Shown: positions 1-9,342, counted from the stretch's first letter. The stretch: DNA of 64,000 bases from Actinomycetes bacterium (GCA_021819725.1 JAKAQR010000004.1:62001-126000), one strand, 5' to 3'. Notes: generated by a model from the letters alone, not told the origin. Translations and numbers: made by a program.

Positions 1-500
1 ACGAGCAGGCCACCGACGATTGGACCTCCTGCAATGGCGATAGCCGAGGTGGCACCCCACACCCCAATCGCTGTATTCAACTTCTCCAGTGGAAAAGTCT
101 TGCGCAGGATTGCCAAGGTATTTGGCATGATCAACGCACCGAAGGCACCCTGGAAGGCGCGGAACGTAATCACCAGACCGATCGAACCCGAAAGGCCAAC
201 ACCGGCGCTGGCGAAAGCAAACCCCGCCATGCCGATCAGATAAATTCTCCGACGACCGAGGCGGTCGCCGAGCTTCCCAGCAGGAATAAGCAAGACAGCG
301 GTGACGAGTAGGTAACCATTGGTCACCCACTGCAGATCCGCTAAGTTCGCGTGCAGACCACGCGCGATGAATGGGTTTGCGATCGAGACGACCGTGGCAT
401 CGAGACCGACCATGATAACGCCAAAGGCGACCGCCACCAACGAAAACCACGGATTACCTCGCAGTCGCCGCTTCTCAGGACCCTTTTGTACTGCTTCCAT
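1..500 (-). CDS. MFS multidrug-type transporter, N-terminal part (cut by window edge)
   Basis: The reverse strand reads an open frame from an ATG at 500 through the left edge, about 166 residues. It has a basic cytoplasmic N-terminus, then hydrophobic segments with the MFS loop motif GKLGDRLGRRR (motif A, about residues 75-85) and a GGPIVGGLL segment. LDATVVSIANPFIA in TM1 and LQWVTNGYLL in TM2 are typical of the DHA2 (14-TM) drug:H+ antiporter family, so export of a hydrophobic compound across the inner membrane is the likely role. A purine-rich AGGAAAGAAGAG precedes the start. The C-terminal part lies outside the window, so completeness and substrate cannot be judged. Confidence 0.85.
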   Translation of the reverse strand, partial: MEAVQKGPEKRRLRGNPWFSLVAVAFGVIMVGLDATVVSIANPFIARGLHANLADLQWVTNGYLLVTAVLLIPAGKLGDRLGRRRIYLIGMAGFAFASAGVGLSGSIGLVITFRAFQGAFGALIMPNTLAILRKTFPLEKLNTAIGVWGATSAIAIAGGPIVGGLL

Positions 501-794
501 TACAACTCTTCTTTCCTACTCACTGTTCGCACGTATGGAACATCGTTTTGCTAACACTGCCACCGCGGAAGTACGCCAACCATCCTTGACTAGATCCGCA
601 CTTTTGTCAGTCACTGCCATTTCTAACCACTACCCTACCCGATTTGTTCCCAAAGGTCGCCCTGTTTCAGTCCTACTGACGAGATACGGGCAGCACGATG
701 CTGAATAACCGTCGCAAGCTGGCCAAACGCTGTCATCCATTCGGTTGACAGACTCGCTACCAGGCAAACAATCAAGGCAATACACTGACGTATC

Positions 795-1976
795 ATGTCA
801 CGCAACCCAAAGCAATCACCGCTCCAACCTGAGAGTATGGCTGCGGTTCGAGCCCGTCGAGTCCATTCAGTGAAGTGGCAGCGCTATCCCCTCGACGTTG
901 TGCCAGCCTGGGTCGCCGACATGGACTTTCCACCACCAGCACAAGCCCTTGAATCGGGTATCGAACTGCTCCGCAACGGCGATACCGGCTACCCATCTTC
1001 AGATCTCGGTTCCAGCTATGAAGCGGCATATCAGATGTGGTGCAAGGAGAGCTTTGGGACACAACCGCACCCACTGAGGACCGTCGCCGATGTCGTCGCC
1101 GCCCTACGCATCGTGGTGATGGCTGTGACCGATCCAGGGGCGGGAGTCATCGTTTTGACGCCGAGCTACCCACCCTTCTTCAGTGTGGTCAAGGATGCAC
1201 AACGGGAACTCATGGAGGTCCCAATGTCCAAGGTTGACCAACAGTATCGCATCGACCTCGAACGACTCTCCACGACTGCCGCTGACCCACGGGCACAGGC
1301 GATGATTTTGTGCAACCCACAGAATCCGACTGGACGCATCTTTACAAGATCTGAGCTTGCTGCCATCGCTACTATCGCCGACCGAGAGCACCTCACCGTC
1401 ATCGCCGATGAGATCCACCAGGATCTCCTGAGTCACGGTAGCACCCACATCCCCTTTGCATCACTCGAGAATGAGAGCGCCTCCCGCGCGATCGTGCTCT
1501 CATCGCCGTCCAAATCCTTCAACATCGCCGGGCTGAAGGTTGCACACATCGAGCTACCAAGTGACCGAGCACAAAGGGCCCGACTCAAAGCGAGTCCCCT
1601 CCTCGCACTCTCTCAGGCGACTCCTATCGGCCTCGCCGTTGGAGCCGAGGCATACGAGACCCAGCGCAGCTGGTTAGATGAGGTCCGCCACGTCATCGAT
1701 GACAACTTTACCGTGATGGAAAAGAGCTACGCCAACCATGAACTTGTATCCTTCACCCATCGCGAGGGTACTTATCTGCTCTGGGGAGAACTCCATCGAT
1801 TACCAGAGAACCAATCGGCCTACGAGTTCCTCCTTGATCGTGGGCGACTTGGAGTCGGCGCAGGAGAGGACTACTTGCCAGGCGCCCCTCAGTTCTTCCG
1901 CCTCAACCTCGCCGCCTGGCCATCAACTATCACCGCCATCATCGAAAGGATCAACGATGCGCTCGGTACCCTCTAG
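795..1976 (+). CDS. MalY/PatB-type PLP aminotransferase (probable cystathionine beta-lyase)
   Basis: This 393-residue fold-type I PLP enzyme has the MalY/PatB hallmarks: VPAWVADMDF near residues 36-45, TGYP at 64-67, CNPQNPTGR at 173-181, ADEIHQD at 204-210 and the Schiff-base lysine in SSPSKSFNIAG (K240). Members cleave the C-S bond of cystathionine or cysteine conjugates, giving homocysteine or thiol, pyruvate and ammonia; several also act as aminotransferases. The start lacks a Shine-Dalgarno, but TACACT at 781-786 sits 8 nt before ATG, which suggests a leaderless mRNA. Its last 20 bp overlap the next gene, a thiol-rich metal sensor, so a link between sulfur release and thiophilic metal stress is possible but is only inferred. 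Confidence 0.88.
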   Translation: MSRNPKQSPLQPESMAAVRARRVHSVKWQRYPLDVVPAWVADMDFPPPAQALESGIELLRNGDTGYPSSDLGSSYEAAYQMWCKESFGTQPHPLRTVADVVAALRIVVMAVTDPGAGVIVLTPSYPPFFSVVKDAQRELMEVPMSKVDQQYRIDLERLSTTAADPRAQAMILCNPQNPTGRIFTRSELAAIATIADREHLTVIADEIHQDLLSHGSTHIPFASLENESASRAIVLSSPSKSFNIAGLKVAHIELPSDRAQRARLKASPLLALSQATPIGLAVGAEAYETQRSWLDEVRHVIDDNFTVMEKSYANHELVSFTHREGTYLLWGELHRLPENQSAYEFLLDRGRLGVGAGEDYLPGAPQFFRLNLAAWPSTITAIIERINDALGTL

Positions 1977-2349
1977 ATCGTCAAAGTCCACACTCGTCCA
2001 GGCACAGAGGACACTCGTCCATGCCGAAGATATCCCCCATCTTGCCCGTTTCTTCTCCGCGCTCGCCGATCCGACGCGACTCAAGCTCCTCGTTGCCATC
2101 TATTCAGCTGGTCGCCTCGGAGCGACAGAGTGTGTGAAGGCATCGGGGCTCTCGCAGGGACGGACATCGGTGCACTTGAGCTGCCTCACCGCTTGTGGGT
2201 TGATAGCTCAAGAACGCGTCGGGCGTCGCAAGTACTACCGAATTGCGAATCCAACCGTCCCGGAGATCCTCCAGCTGTCGAATGCCGTAGTCGATGACAA
2301 TATCACGGCCATCCAAGGATGCCGAGCCGCTCAACCAACCGCCTCCTGA
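1957..2349 (+). CDS. ArsR/SmtB-family metal sensor, CmtR-like
   Basis: This is a 130-residue winged-helix repressor. LADPTRLKLLVA (36-47) and the recognition segment LSQGRTSVHLSCLTACGLI (65-83) are ArsR/SmtB signatures. Cysteines at 76 and 80 (four apart) and a C-terminal Cys at 122 reproduce the spacing of the Cd/Pb ligands known for mycobacterial CmtR (C57, C61, C102). I infer a cysteine-ligated soft-metal sensor that leaves DNA on binding Cd(II) or Pb(II). The ATG at 1957 is preceded by AAAGGA at 1945-1950 and lies inside the end of the PLP enzyme, so the two are translationally coupled. No metal exporter follows it, which is unusual for this family. Confidence 0.85.
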   Translation: MRSVPSRSSKSTLVQAQRTLVHAEDIPHLARFFSALADPTRLKLLVAIYSAGRLGATECVKASGLSQGRTSVHLSCLTACGLIAQERVGRRKYYRIANPTVPEILQLSNAVVDDNITAIQGCRAAQPTAS

Positions 2350-2885
2350 CACCGTGTCGTTGTGGGGCGCATTGACGGTTTCTCCACGATCGTCCCTGCA
2401 TCGCGTAGCAGTCTCCTCGATCACCCTTGGACAGCGCTTTGCCTAGAGGGACCGACGGCAGTTGTTCTTTGATGACCCTCTCGCCACCACAACGTCAAGA
2501 TGCAAGGGGATCCGCACGGATCTCGGCACAGGGTTTTGTGGCTAGAAATCCTCACAACAAGCTGATCCGGTCCTTGGTTCAGGGGCACAGAACAGTCTCC
2601 CAACGCTGGGTTGGTCGTCTGCATCCTGAGTGCCACCACCCAACGTCCCCACGCCCCGGGGGCCCACTTGGGTAGCAAGCAACAAAGGCTCATCTCAGAC
2701 GTACCGTGGACTCTGGCCAATGCATTCTAGCCCAAGGGTACCACTCCGGATACCTCACCATCGACCGCCAGAGATCGGGTCGTGAACCACTGAATCCCCA
2801 ATCCGATCACGGCTTCTGGCTCTCCCAACCCCTGCTATCAGTCGGGATTCAGCACCGCTTTCCCTGGACCGGCACGACGCACTGC
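2350..2885. other. Intergenic stretch without a recognisable gene
   Basis: This 536-bp region separates the CmtR-like gene from the convergent TetR gene. Open frames on both strands (for example about 100 codons at 2421-2720 minus) lack any recognisable domain, have irregular composition and no start signals. I see no clear terminator hairpin with a T-run and no RNA gene. It may be decayed coding sequence, but nothing supports a specific origin. Confidence 0.5.
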
Positions 2886-3473
2886 CTACGCAGGAGCATC
2901 CCCACGCGAGAACAGACCTCCCCGGTTGATGAGTACGAGGGATGTAACCAACTCATCGACAAAGTCACCGCCTTCGACTGACCACCGATCAAGCACCGTC
3001 TCCGCCACCATGAAGAGGGTGTTCGCGATGAGCGCTACCCGCGGATTCGTCGCCTCTGTCCCAAGCCGTTCAGCGATGATCGGGCGCAGTCGAACCGCCG
3101 ACTCCCATCCATCGATCAGCCAACGAGCGCGTAATGAGGGCGTGGTAGCGAGCAAGCGTAGTAATTGCCGGTCACGCTCGACGTTACCATCGGCCTCGGA
3201 TGAACGAAAGACCACCTGCACCGACTCAAGGAGCTCTTCCTCCTTTGGCCGGACCGCAAGCGAACCCAACAATTTATCCACCTTCAACCAAAGAAAACTC
3301 ATCACCACCTCATCCTTGGTGGCAAAGTAACGAAAGAAGGTCCGCGGTGAGATTCCGGCAGCTTGGGCGATCTCCTCCACCGTGGTCTGGTCGAAACCTT
3401 TCAGAACAAAGAGTTCGGCCGCCGCCTCCGTCAACATCATGCGCGTGCGTTCCTTGCGCTCCTCAATCGTCAT
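2886..3473 (-). CDS. TetR/AcrR-family transcriptional regulator
   Basis: This 195-residue protein has the TetR helix-turn-helix near its N-terminus: RTRMMLTEAAAELF, then GFDQTTVEEIAQAAGISPRT (about 25-44) and FFRYFATKDEVV. The C-terminal half is a variable helical ligand-binding domain. The ATG at 3473 has no Shine-Dalgarno; TAGAGT at 3480-3485 (minus strand) is 6 nt upstream, which fits a leaderless transcript. The gene points away from the small membrane-protein gene at 3663, and the 189 bp between them is the natural place for its operator. The ligand and targets cannot be deduced. Confidence 0.9.
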   Translation of the reverse strand: MTIEERKERTRMMLTEAAAELFVLKGFDQTTVEEIAQAAGISPRTFFRYFATKDEVVMSFLWLKVDKLLGSLAVRPKEEELLESVQVVFRSSEADGNVERDRQLLRLLATTPSLRARWLIDGWESAVRLRPIIAERLGTEATNPRVALIANTLFMVAETVLDRWSVEGGDFVDELVTSLVLINRGGLFSRGDAPA

Positions 3474-3662
3474 AGGGGAACTCTATTCCTACCTACCGCA
3501 CAGGCAGGCCATTGGCGAATCCTCCCCCACCACGGCAGGTCGCTCAACCCCGATCAACCGGTACTGGTGACCCTACCAGCTCCGCTGTCGCCCGCACCAT
3601 AGAGGGACTGAGGCCCAAGACCGGGAGGCACCAAGATCCCATCCCGCTAGGCTGGCCAGGGT

Positions 3663-4178
3663 ATGGCCGCTCCACTCTCTAAACGCGAACGCCAGATAGG
3701 TTTTGGCATCGTAGCACTCACTGCGATCGCTTACATCGCCATCTGGACTCCTGTGATCATCGGCAAAGTGAAGCCAGCCAAGAACCCATCCTTTCTCGAC
3801 AACCCAGCCGTTGCCATTACGGAAGGGCTTGCACTCATGGCCATTACCGCCTTCATGATCTACCGAAATCAACGCCGGTTCGCCGGGGTAGGGGCCATCA
3901 TTGTTGCGTTAGGAGCTGGCTGGGGTAGCCTCGTCCTCCTCGCTTTCCCACTCATGGCTTGGGGAGTCTTTGCTGGCTTTAAAGTCGACCGAGCCCAGGT
4001 GGAACTGCGGCGCCAAGCGCGCCAGGCAAAAAAAGCAGGGCTAGCACCCCCCAATGCCGCTGGCTCAAAAACAACCACCATGGCACCAAGACCGCGACCA
4101 AGCGCCTCGAAGCGCTACACCCCACCAAAGCCGCCCTCCAAGCGTGAGGCAAGGCGTAGGCGTAACAGCCGCCCGTAA
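3663..4178 (+). CDS. Small membrane protein with basic C-terminal tail
   Basis: This 171-residue protein is not recognised as a named family. Three hydrophobic segments are visible at about residues 12-31, 46-63 and 70-100. The final 60 residues (from about 110) are rich in Lys, Arg, Pro and Ala and should lie in the cytoplasm, where they could bind nucleic acid or anionic lipid. TAGGCT at 3648-3653 lies 9 nt before ATG and no good Shine-Dalgarno is present, so the mRNA is probably leaderless. It is followed after 40 bp by the reductase/HAD fusion gene and may share its transcript. Function unknown. Confidence 0.75.
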   Translation: MAAPLSKRERQIGFGIVALTAIAYIAIWTPVIIGKVKPAKNPSFLDNPAVAITEGLALMAITAFMIYRNQRRFAGVGAIIVALGAGWGSLVLLAFPLMAWGVFAGFKVDRAQVELRRQARQAKKAGLAPPNAAGSKTTTMAPRPRPSASKRYTPPKPPSKREARRRRNSRP

Positions 4179-4218
4179 GGCAACGTAAACTGGCAACTCA
4201 CATGATGGGGATACAACG

Positions 4219-6543
4219 GTGCTCGAATCTGCGCTAAACGACAAGACGATCTTTCTGACCGGTTCAACCGGCTTTTTGGGGACGGCGCTCGTTGAGACCG
4301 TACTGCGGGCACTACCATCGACCAAGCTCGTGCTCCTCATACGGCCGGGGAGAAGTATCACCGCTCAGGCTCGCGCAGAGAAGGACCTGTTCCGCAACAA
4401 CTGTTTCGATCGTCTACGTCAAGAGTGGGGCGCTGAGCGTTTCGATGAGGAGGTTCACCGCCGCGTCCAGATCGCCGCGGGTGACGTCGGTAGAGACGGG
4501 CTCGGCCTCGACGAAGATGACCAACAACTCCTCGCCGGTAGCGACATCGTCGTCCACTCGGCGGCGACGGTCAGCTTCGATGCAATGTTCGACCAAGCGG
4601 TGGAGATCAACCTGCTCGGCCCCACGCGAGTCATGCATGCCTATCAAGCAGCGCGAGCAGACCTCTCCGACCCAGGACACTTCGTCTCCGTCTCTACCGC
4701 CTACGTGGCAGGCTCACGCAAGGGAGACGCACCGGAACTTTCTCTGCGGGAACAACCACATTATCCTGAGATCCCATGGCGCCTCGAGGTCGATGCAGCC
4801 CGTGCACAACGGACCGCCACTGAGGCCTCAAGTCGTGAGCCAGATACCCTTGCTTCGCTACGAACGATCGCTATGGCCGAACTCGGATCGGCAGGGGTCG
4901 CTCTGCTATCAGAAAAAATCGAACGTCTCCGCGCCGACTGGGTCAAGGACGAGATGGTTGCCAAGGGCCGAGCACGAGCGCAGAGTCTCGGCTGGCCCGA
5001 TGCGTACGCGATGACCAAGGCACTCGGGGAACGACTGCTGGAATCGGAGCGCGGCAACGTCCCGCTCTCCATCGTGCGACCCTCCATCATCGAGTCTGCA
5101 CTCCGTGACCCCTATCCGGGTTGGATTCGCGGCTTTCGCATGGCTGAGCCGATCATCATCTCCTTTGCCCGAGGACTCCTGAAGGACTTTCCGGGTGTCC
5201 CCGAGGGGGTCGTCGATGTGATACCAGTGGACCTCGTCGTAGGAGCCATCCTTGCCGCTGCGGCAACCCCTCCTCAATCCACCAAGTACTACCATGCCGC
5301 TTCAGGATCGCTCAATCCTCTCAAATATCGCCAGCTTGTTGCGTTGATTCGACGTTACTTCAGTGACCATCCTCTCTATGATGAGATCGGTCAGGCGATC
5401 GCGGTTCCGGAATGGACCTATCCTGCCCGCGGTCAAGTGGAATCAACGTTAAGACGTTCACAGCGCATCGTCGACACCTCGACAAAAATCATCGCCAAGC
5501 TCCCGCTCCGTTCCAACTTTGTCGACTACCAAGATCAACTCGCGGAGACCCAGCAAGGCCTAGAGCGCGCTGGCTCCTACGTGGAACTCTATGGTGCCTA
5601 CGCCGAATGCGAGGCCATCTATCTCGCCGATAACCTGATGGAACTCGCGACGCGCATCGGCGATGACGAACATGACAAGATCGCACTCGATCCTCATCTG
5701 ATCAACTGGGAATCCTTCGTGCTCGGAACTCACCTTCCTTCGGTAGTCGAACACGCCCGGGCACGTACTCGACCCAAGAGTAGCGCCCCCAAACGCACCT
5801 CCAGAGAGGATCGACTCCGTGCATCCTTGCTCACTGGCCACCGCTTGGCAGCCTTCGACCTTGAGAACACGATTCTGGCCGCCAACGTCGTCGACTCCTT
5901 CTCCTGGTTGGCAACGGCAAGTGTCGATGGTGGTCACAAGCTCGCCATCGCGGCGAGTCTGTTAGCTGAGGCTCCCCAACTCCTCAAGCTCGATAATCAC
6001 GATCGATCCGACTTCCTCCGCTACTTCTATCGCCGCTATCGCGGTGCCGAACTCGAAGAGCTCGAGCGCAGAGCACCGGAGTTCCTTACCGGTTATCTAC
6101 TGCGCAAGTCCTTCCCACTCGGGCTCGCCCGTGTGCGTGCCCACCGGCGAGCGGGCCACTTCACCCTCTGTATTACCGGCGCACTCTCCTTTGCGGTCGC
6201 TCCGATGGCACCGCTCTTTGACCAGATGCTCTCACTAGAGATGACCACCGATGCGGATGGACGCCTCACGGGCGAGGTTCCAGGTGCTCTTCCCATTGGA
6301 GAGGCAAGAGGTGACGTACTCAGAAAGGTCGCCAAGGCAAACGGTTATGCCATTGAGGAGACCGTCGCCTACGCCGACTCGACCAGCGATCTTCCCATGC
6401 TCGAAGCGGCAGGTGCCGCGGTGGCGGTCAACCCCGACACCAAACTACGCCAACTCGCACGACGCCGTGGTTGGTTGATCGAGGAGTGGTCACGCTCCAA
6501 AGGATATGGCAACCTCTTTTTGCCGATCGGACGAACGTTATGA
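4219..6543 (+). CDS. Fatty acyl-CoA reductase-like SDR fused to a HAD-IB phosphatase-like domain
   Basis: This 774-residue two-domain protein starts at GTG, with GGGG at 4207-4210 as ribosome-binding site. Residues about 8-430 form an extended SDR (NAD-binding-4/FAR type): TGSTGFLG at 14-21, VVHSAATVSFD at 111-121, VSVSTAYVAG at 156-165 and catalytic Tyr263/Lys267 in DAYAMTK. Such enzymes reduce acyl-CoA to aldehyde or alcohol with NAD(P)H. Residues about 540-760 are a HAD-IB (SerB-like) domain: FDLENTI around 546-552, CITGALSF, and ADSTSDLPML. In HAD motif I the second acidic residue is Glu (DLENT) rather than Asp. The next gene overlaps its stop by ATGA, so it heads a coupled four-gene operon. 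Substrate and HAD role are inferred. Confidence 0.85.
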   Translation: MLESALNDKTIFLTGSTGFLGTALVETVLRALPSTKLVLLIRPGRSITAQARAEKDLFRNNCFDRLRQEWGAERFDEEVHRRVQIAAGDVGRDGLGLDEDDQQLLAGSDIVVHSAATVSFDAMFDQAVEINLLGPTRVMHAYQAARADLSDPGHFVSVSTAYVAGSRKGDAPELSLREQPHYPEIPWRLEVDAARAQRTATEASSREPDTLASLRTIAMAELGSAGVALLSEKIERLRADWVKDEMVAKGRARAQSLGWPDAYAMTKALGERLLESERGNVPLSIVRPSIIESALRDPYPGWIRGFRMAEPIIISFARGLLKDFPGVPEGVVDVIPVDLVVGAILAAAATPPQSTKYYHAASGSLNPLKYRQLVALIRRYFSDHPLYDEIGQAIAVPEWTYPARGQVESTLRRSQRIVDTSTKIIAKLPLRSNFVDYQDQLAETQQGLERAGSYVELYGAYAECEAIYLADNLMELATRIGDDEHDKIALDPHLINWESFVLGTHLPSVVEHARARTRPKSSAPKRTSREDRLRASLLTGHRLAAFDLENTILAANVVDSFSWLATASVDGGHKLAIAASLLAEAPQLLKLDNHDRSDFLRYFYRRYRGAELEELERRAPEFLTGYLLRKSFPLGLARVRAHRRAGHFTLCITGALSFAVAPMAPLFDQMLSLEMTTDADGRLTGEVPGALPIGEARGDVLRKVAKANGYAIEETVAYADSTSDLPMLEAAGAAVAVNPDTKLRQLARRRGWLIEEWSRSKGYGNLFLPIGRTL

Positions 6544-7763
6544 AAGCCTTAGTGATCAACCGTTCGCCAGCAAGATTCCTGACTGCACGTATTCTCAAAG
6601 ATCGATTAACCGACAAGGCCATCGAATCTGGTCCCCTGAGCCTGAAAGACATCGACCCCCCGAAGGCCCCGACCAACGAATGGGTTCGGGTCCGACCACT
6701 GTTGTCGGGTATCTGTGGATCCGACATCGCCACCGTCTTCTTCCAGTCATCGCGCTACTTTGAGGCGTTGACGTCGTTACCCTTCACGCCAGGTCATGAG
6801 ATCGTTGGCGAACGGCTCGATCGCCCCGACGAGCGTGTCGTCGTAGAGCCGGCCCTCACCTGTGCCATCAGGGGACTCGCTCCGTGCCGGTTCTGTGCCA
6901 TCGGACAGACCCAACTCTGTGAATCTACAACGATTGGCGATCTCAAAGAGGGGATACAACTCGGCTACTGCGCATCAACCGGAGGAGGGTGGTCCAACGA
7001 ATTCATCGCCCACGAGCGCGCGCTCCACACCATACCCGAGGACCTCTCCCTCGAGGATGCCGTCATGGTCGAGCCCCTCGCCTGTGCCATCCACGTCAGC
7101 CTCCGGCCGACCCATCGCCAGGGTCACCTCGCGATCATCGGGGCGGGCACGGTAGGACTGTCCACATTGGCCGCTTCGACCACGCTCGGTGACTACGACT
7201 CCATCACGGTTGTCGCGAAGCATCCTCTTCAGCGAGAACTCGCCAAGCGACTAGGGGCGACCTCGGTGCTCTATCCAGAAGAGCTCCTTGGTGCGGCTCG
7301 TCGACTGCACGCCAGTCAGCGAGTCAGTCACTACGTCAGCAACGGTTTCGACACCATCATCGACGCCGTTGGATCCAGCTCGAGCATCGAGTCCGCAATC
7401 GCAGCGGTTCGCCCAGGTGGCGAAGTGATCGTCGCCGGCATGCCTCCACGTCAATCGCTAGATCTTGCCCCACTCTGGCATCGCGAAGTCCAGCTCAAGG
7501 GAGCCTACGCCTATGGCGAAGAGGATCTTGACGCTGCCGTCGCCCAACGCATCGGCCTCACCATTCCAGCTGGCCAGCGACCCCGCACCTTCGCGATCGC
7601 TCTCCATCTTGCTGGCCACCTCCAACTCGGCCGGCTGGTAACCCACCGCTATCGCCTCGGCGAATACGTTCCCGCACTACGCAAGGCCTATCATGGCGGC
7701 CGCGAGGATGCGATTAAAGTTGTCTTCGATCTCACGAAAAGAAAGTCGGTACACGATGGCTAG
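6540..7763 (+). CDS. Zinc-type medium-chain alcohol dehydrogenase
   Basis: This is a 407-residue MDR-family dehydrogenase. SGICGSDIATVF carries the first zinc-site cysteine and GHEIVGE the histidine/glutamate pair. The structural-zinc loop is reduced to CAIRGLAPCRFCAIGQTQLC. The Rossmann motif is IIGAGTVGL around residue 200. It should oxidise an alcohol or reduce an aldehyde/ketone with NAD(P). The ATG at 6540 overlaps the previous stop as ATGA, and it in turn overlaps the LarA-like gene by 8 bp, so it is translated as part of the operon. A role in interconverting the fatty aldehyde/alcohol made by the upstream reductase, or a 2-oxo/2-hydroxy pair for the LarA-like protein, is inference. Confidence 0.88.
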   Translation: MKALVINRSPARFLTARILKDRLTDKAIESGPLSLKDIDPPKAPTNEWVRVRPLLSGICGSDIATVFFQSSRYFEALTSLPFTPGHEIVGERLDRPDERVVVEPALTCAIRGLAPCRFCAIGQTQLCESTTIGDLKEGIQLGYCASTGGGWSNEFIAHERALHTIPEDLSLEDAVMVEPLACAIHVSLRPTHRQGHLAIIGAGTVGLSTLAASTTLGDYDSITVVAKHPLQRELAKRLGATSVLYPEELLGAARRLHASQRVSHYVSNGFDTIIDAVGSSSSIESAIAAVRPGGEVIVAGMPPRQSLDLAPLWHREVQLKGAYAYGEEDLDAAVAQRIGLTIPAGQRPRTFAIALHLAGHLQLGRLVTHRYRLGEYVPALRKAYHGGREDAIKVVFDLTKRKSVHDG

Positions 7764-9342
7764 ACCTGGATTTGTTCTCGAGGTTGACCGCGCGACCCCT
7801 CCCACGCTGTTCTGGCACGGAGAGTCCTTCCGGCTTGAACGCCTCCCACGGGGTTCACGCATTCTCTACCCTCCAGAGCCGCTGAGCGCTATTGGAGATG
7901 TGCGTTCGGCCATCGAGGAGGCGCTCGAACACCCCGTGGGTGACGCACAGCCCCTCTCGAGTCTTCTCAATCCAAATATGAGCCTGACGATCGCCTTCGA
8001 TGATGTATCGTTGCCGTTGCCGCAGATGACGGCGCCAGATATTCGTTCTCTCGTCATCGAGGCGGTGCTCGAACGCGCTGCTGCAGCGGGTGTCACCGAT
8101 GTGGTGCTCATCGCTGCCCTCGCACTCCATCGACGTATGACCGAGAGTGAGCTGCGCCATGCGCTGGGTAATCGCGTCTACAACGCACTTGCGCCTCGCG
8201 GACAACTCACCCAACACGATGCCGAGGACAAGGCAAACATGACGGTTGTCGGTGAGACCGACCGTGGTGAACTTGTCGAACTCAACCGCCGCGCGGTGGA
8301 GAGCGACCTCCTGGTCTATGTCAACATCAACCTCGTCTCCATGGACGGTGGCCACAAATCCGTAGCGACCGGGCTGGCAAGCTACGACTCCATCAAGTTT
8401 CATCACAACGTCAACACAATGGTGCACTCCCGATCCTTCATGGACCGTCACAACTCAGAGCTGCACTCCTCAAACTGGCGTATGGGTCACGTCATTAAAG
8501 ACGCAGGAGTGAAGATCTTTCAGATCGAGACCACCCTCAATACCGCGACATTCCCCGAGAGTTTTCGCTTCCTCTCCAAACGAGAGTGGGAATGGAACCT
8601 TCGCGACCGGGCCAGTTTTATCGCCGCCAGCGAGGCGCTCAAGAAGACTCCACCCCACCTAGCGCGCCAGATCTTTCAGTCCGTACGCTCTCCCTACGGG
8701 GTAACCGGCATCACCGCCGGCGAGGTAGAGGCGGTCCATGAGCGTACGCTTGAACGTGTCTACCAGCAACAGCTGGTACGCGTTGATGGTCAATCCGACA
8801 TCCTCACCCTCGGCCTCCCCTTCATCGGCCCCTACAACGTGAATTCCATCATGAATCCGATCCTGGTCTACTGCCTTGGCCTCGGGTACTTCTTCAATAT
8901 GTACCGCAACAAGCCGTTGGTGCGCAAGGGCGGTGTCGTGATCCTCTCACACCCCAACCGCCCAGAGTTCGATCCGGCGTTCCATCCAAGCTACGTCGAC
9001 TTCTTCGACCAAGTCCTCACAGAGACGACGGACCCGCTCGTGATCGAATCGAAGTACGAGGAGTCTTTTGCTCGCGATCCGTGGTACATCCACCTCTACC
9101 GAACCGGCAACGCCTACCATGGCGTCCACCCCTTCTACATGTGGTATTGGGGAGCCCATGCCCTCGACCACCTCGGTGGTGTCATCATCCTCGGTGGCGA
9201 TCCAAAGACAACACGTCGGTTAGGCTTTCAGTCTGCCTCCACGATGGCTGATGCGTTGGAGATGGCCCGTTCGATCGTTGGGCCAGACCCCAGCATCATG
9301 CACCTGCATTCCCCACCGTTGGTGATGGCTGATGTCTACTAA
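7756..9342 (+). CDS. LarA-like (lactate racemase-family, DUF2088) protein, enlarged variant
   Basis: This 528-residue protein starts at the ATG inside the end of the dehydrogenase gene. It belongs to the LarA superfamily, whose founder uses a nickel-pincer nucleotide (NPN) bound to a lysine. From memory of L. plantarum LarA (H108, K184, H200), the matching residues are H125 in ALALHRRMT, K201 in DGGHKSVATG and H217 in IKFHHN; the spacings of 76 and 16 are identical. The second catalytic base (LarA H174) corresponds to Ile191, and the Arg of DATR is Leu in DDVSLP (83-87). So cofactor anchoring appears kept while two-base racemisation may not be. It is about 100 residues longer than LarA. Expected to be cytoplasmic. 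Confidence 0.8.
   Translation: MARPGFVLEVDRATPPTLFWHGESFRLERLPRGSRILYPPEPLSAIGDVRSAIEEALEHPVGDAQPLSSLLNPNMSLTIAFDDVSLPLPQMTAPDIRSLVIEAVLERAAAAGVTDVVLIAALALHRRMTESELRHALGNRVYNALAPRGQLTQHDAEDKANMTVVGETDRGELVELNRRAVESDLLVYVNINLVSMDGGHKSVATGLASYDSIKFHHNVNTMVHSRSFMDRHNSELHSSNWRMGHVIKDAGVKIFQIETTLNTATFPESFRFLSKREWEWNLRDRASFIAASEALKKTPPHLARQIFQSVRSPYGVTGITAGEVEAVHERTLERVYQQQLVRVDGQSDILTLGLPFIGPYNVNSIMNPILVYCLGLGYFFNMYRNKPLVRKGGVVILSHPNRPEFDPAFHPSYVDFFDQVLTETTDPLVIESKYEESFARDPWYIHLYRTGNAYHGVHPFYMWYWGAHALDHLGGVIILGGDPKTTRRLGFQSASTMADALEMARSIVGPDPSIMHLHSPPLVMADVY

Noticed and set aside
2421..2981. Open frames of about 90-100 codons on both strands between the metal sensor and TetR
   Set aside because: No domain, no ribosome site or leaderless box, and they overlap one another.
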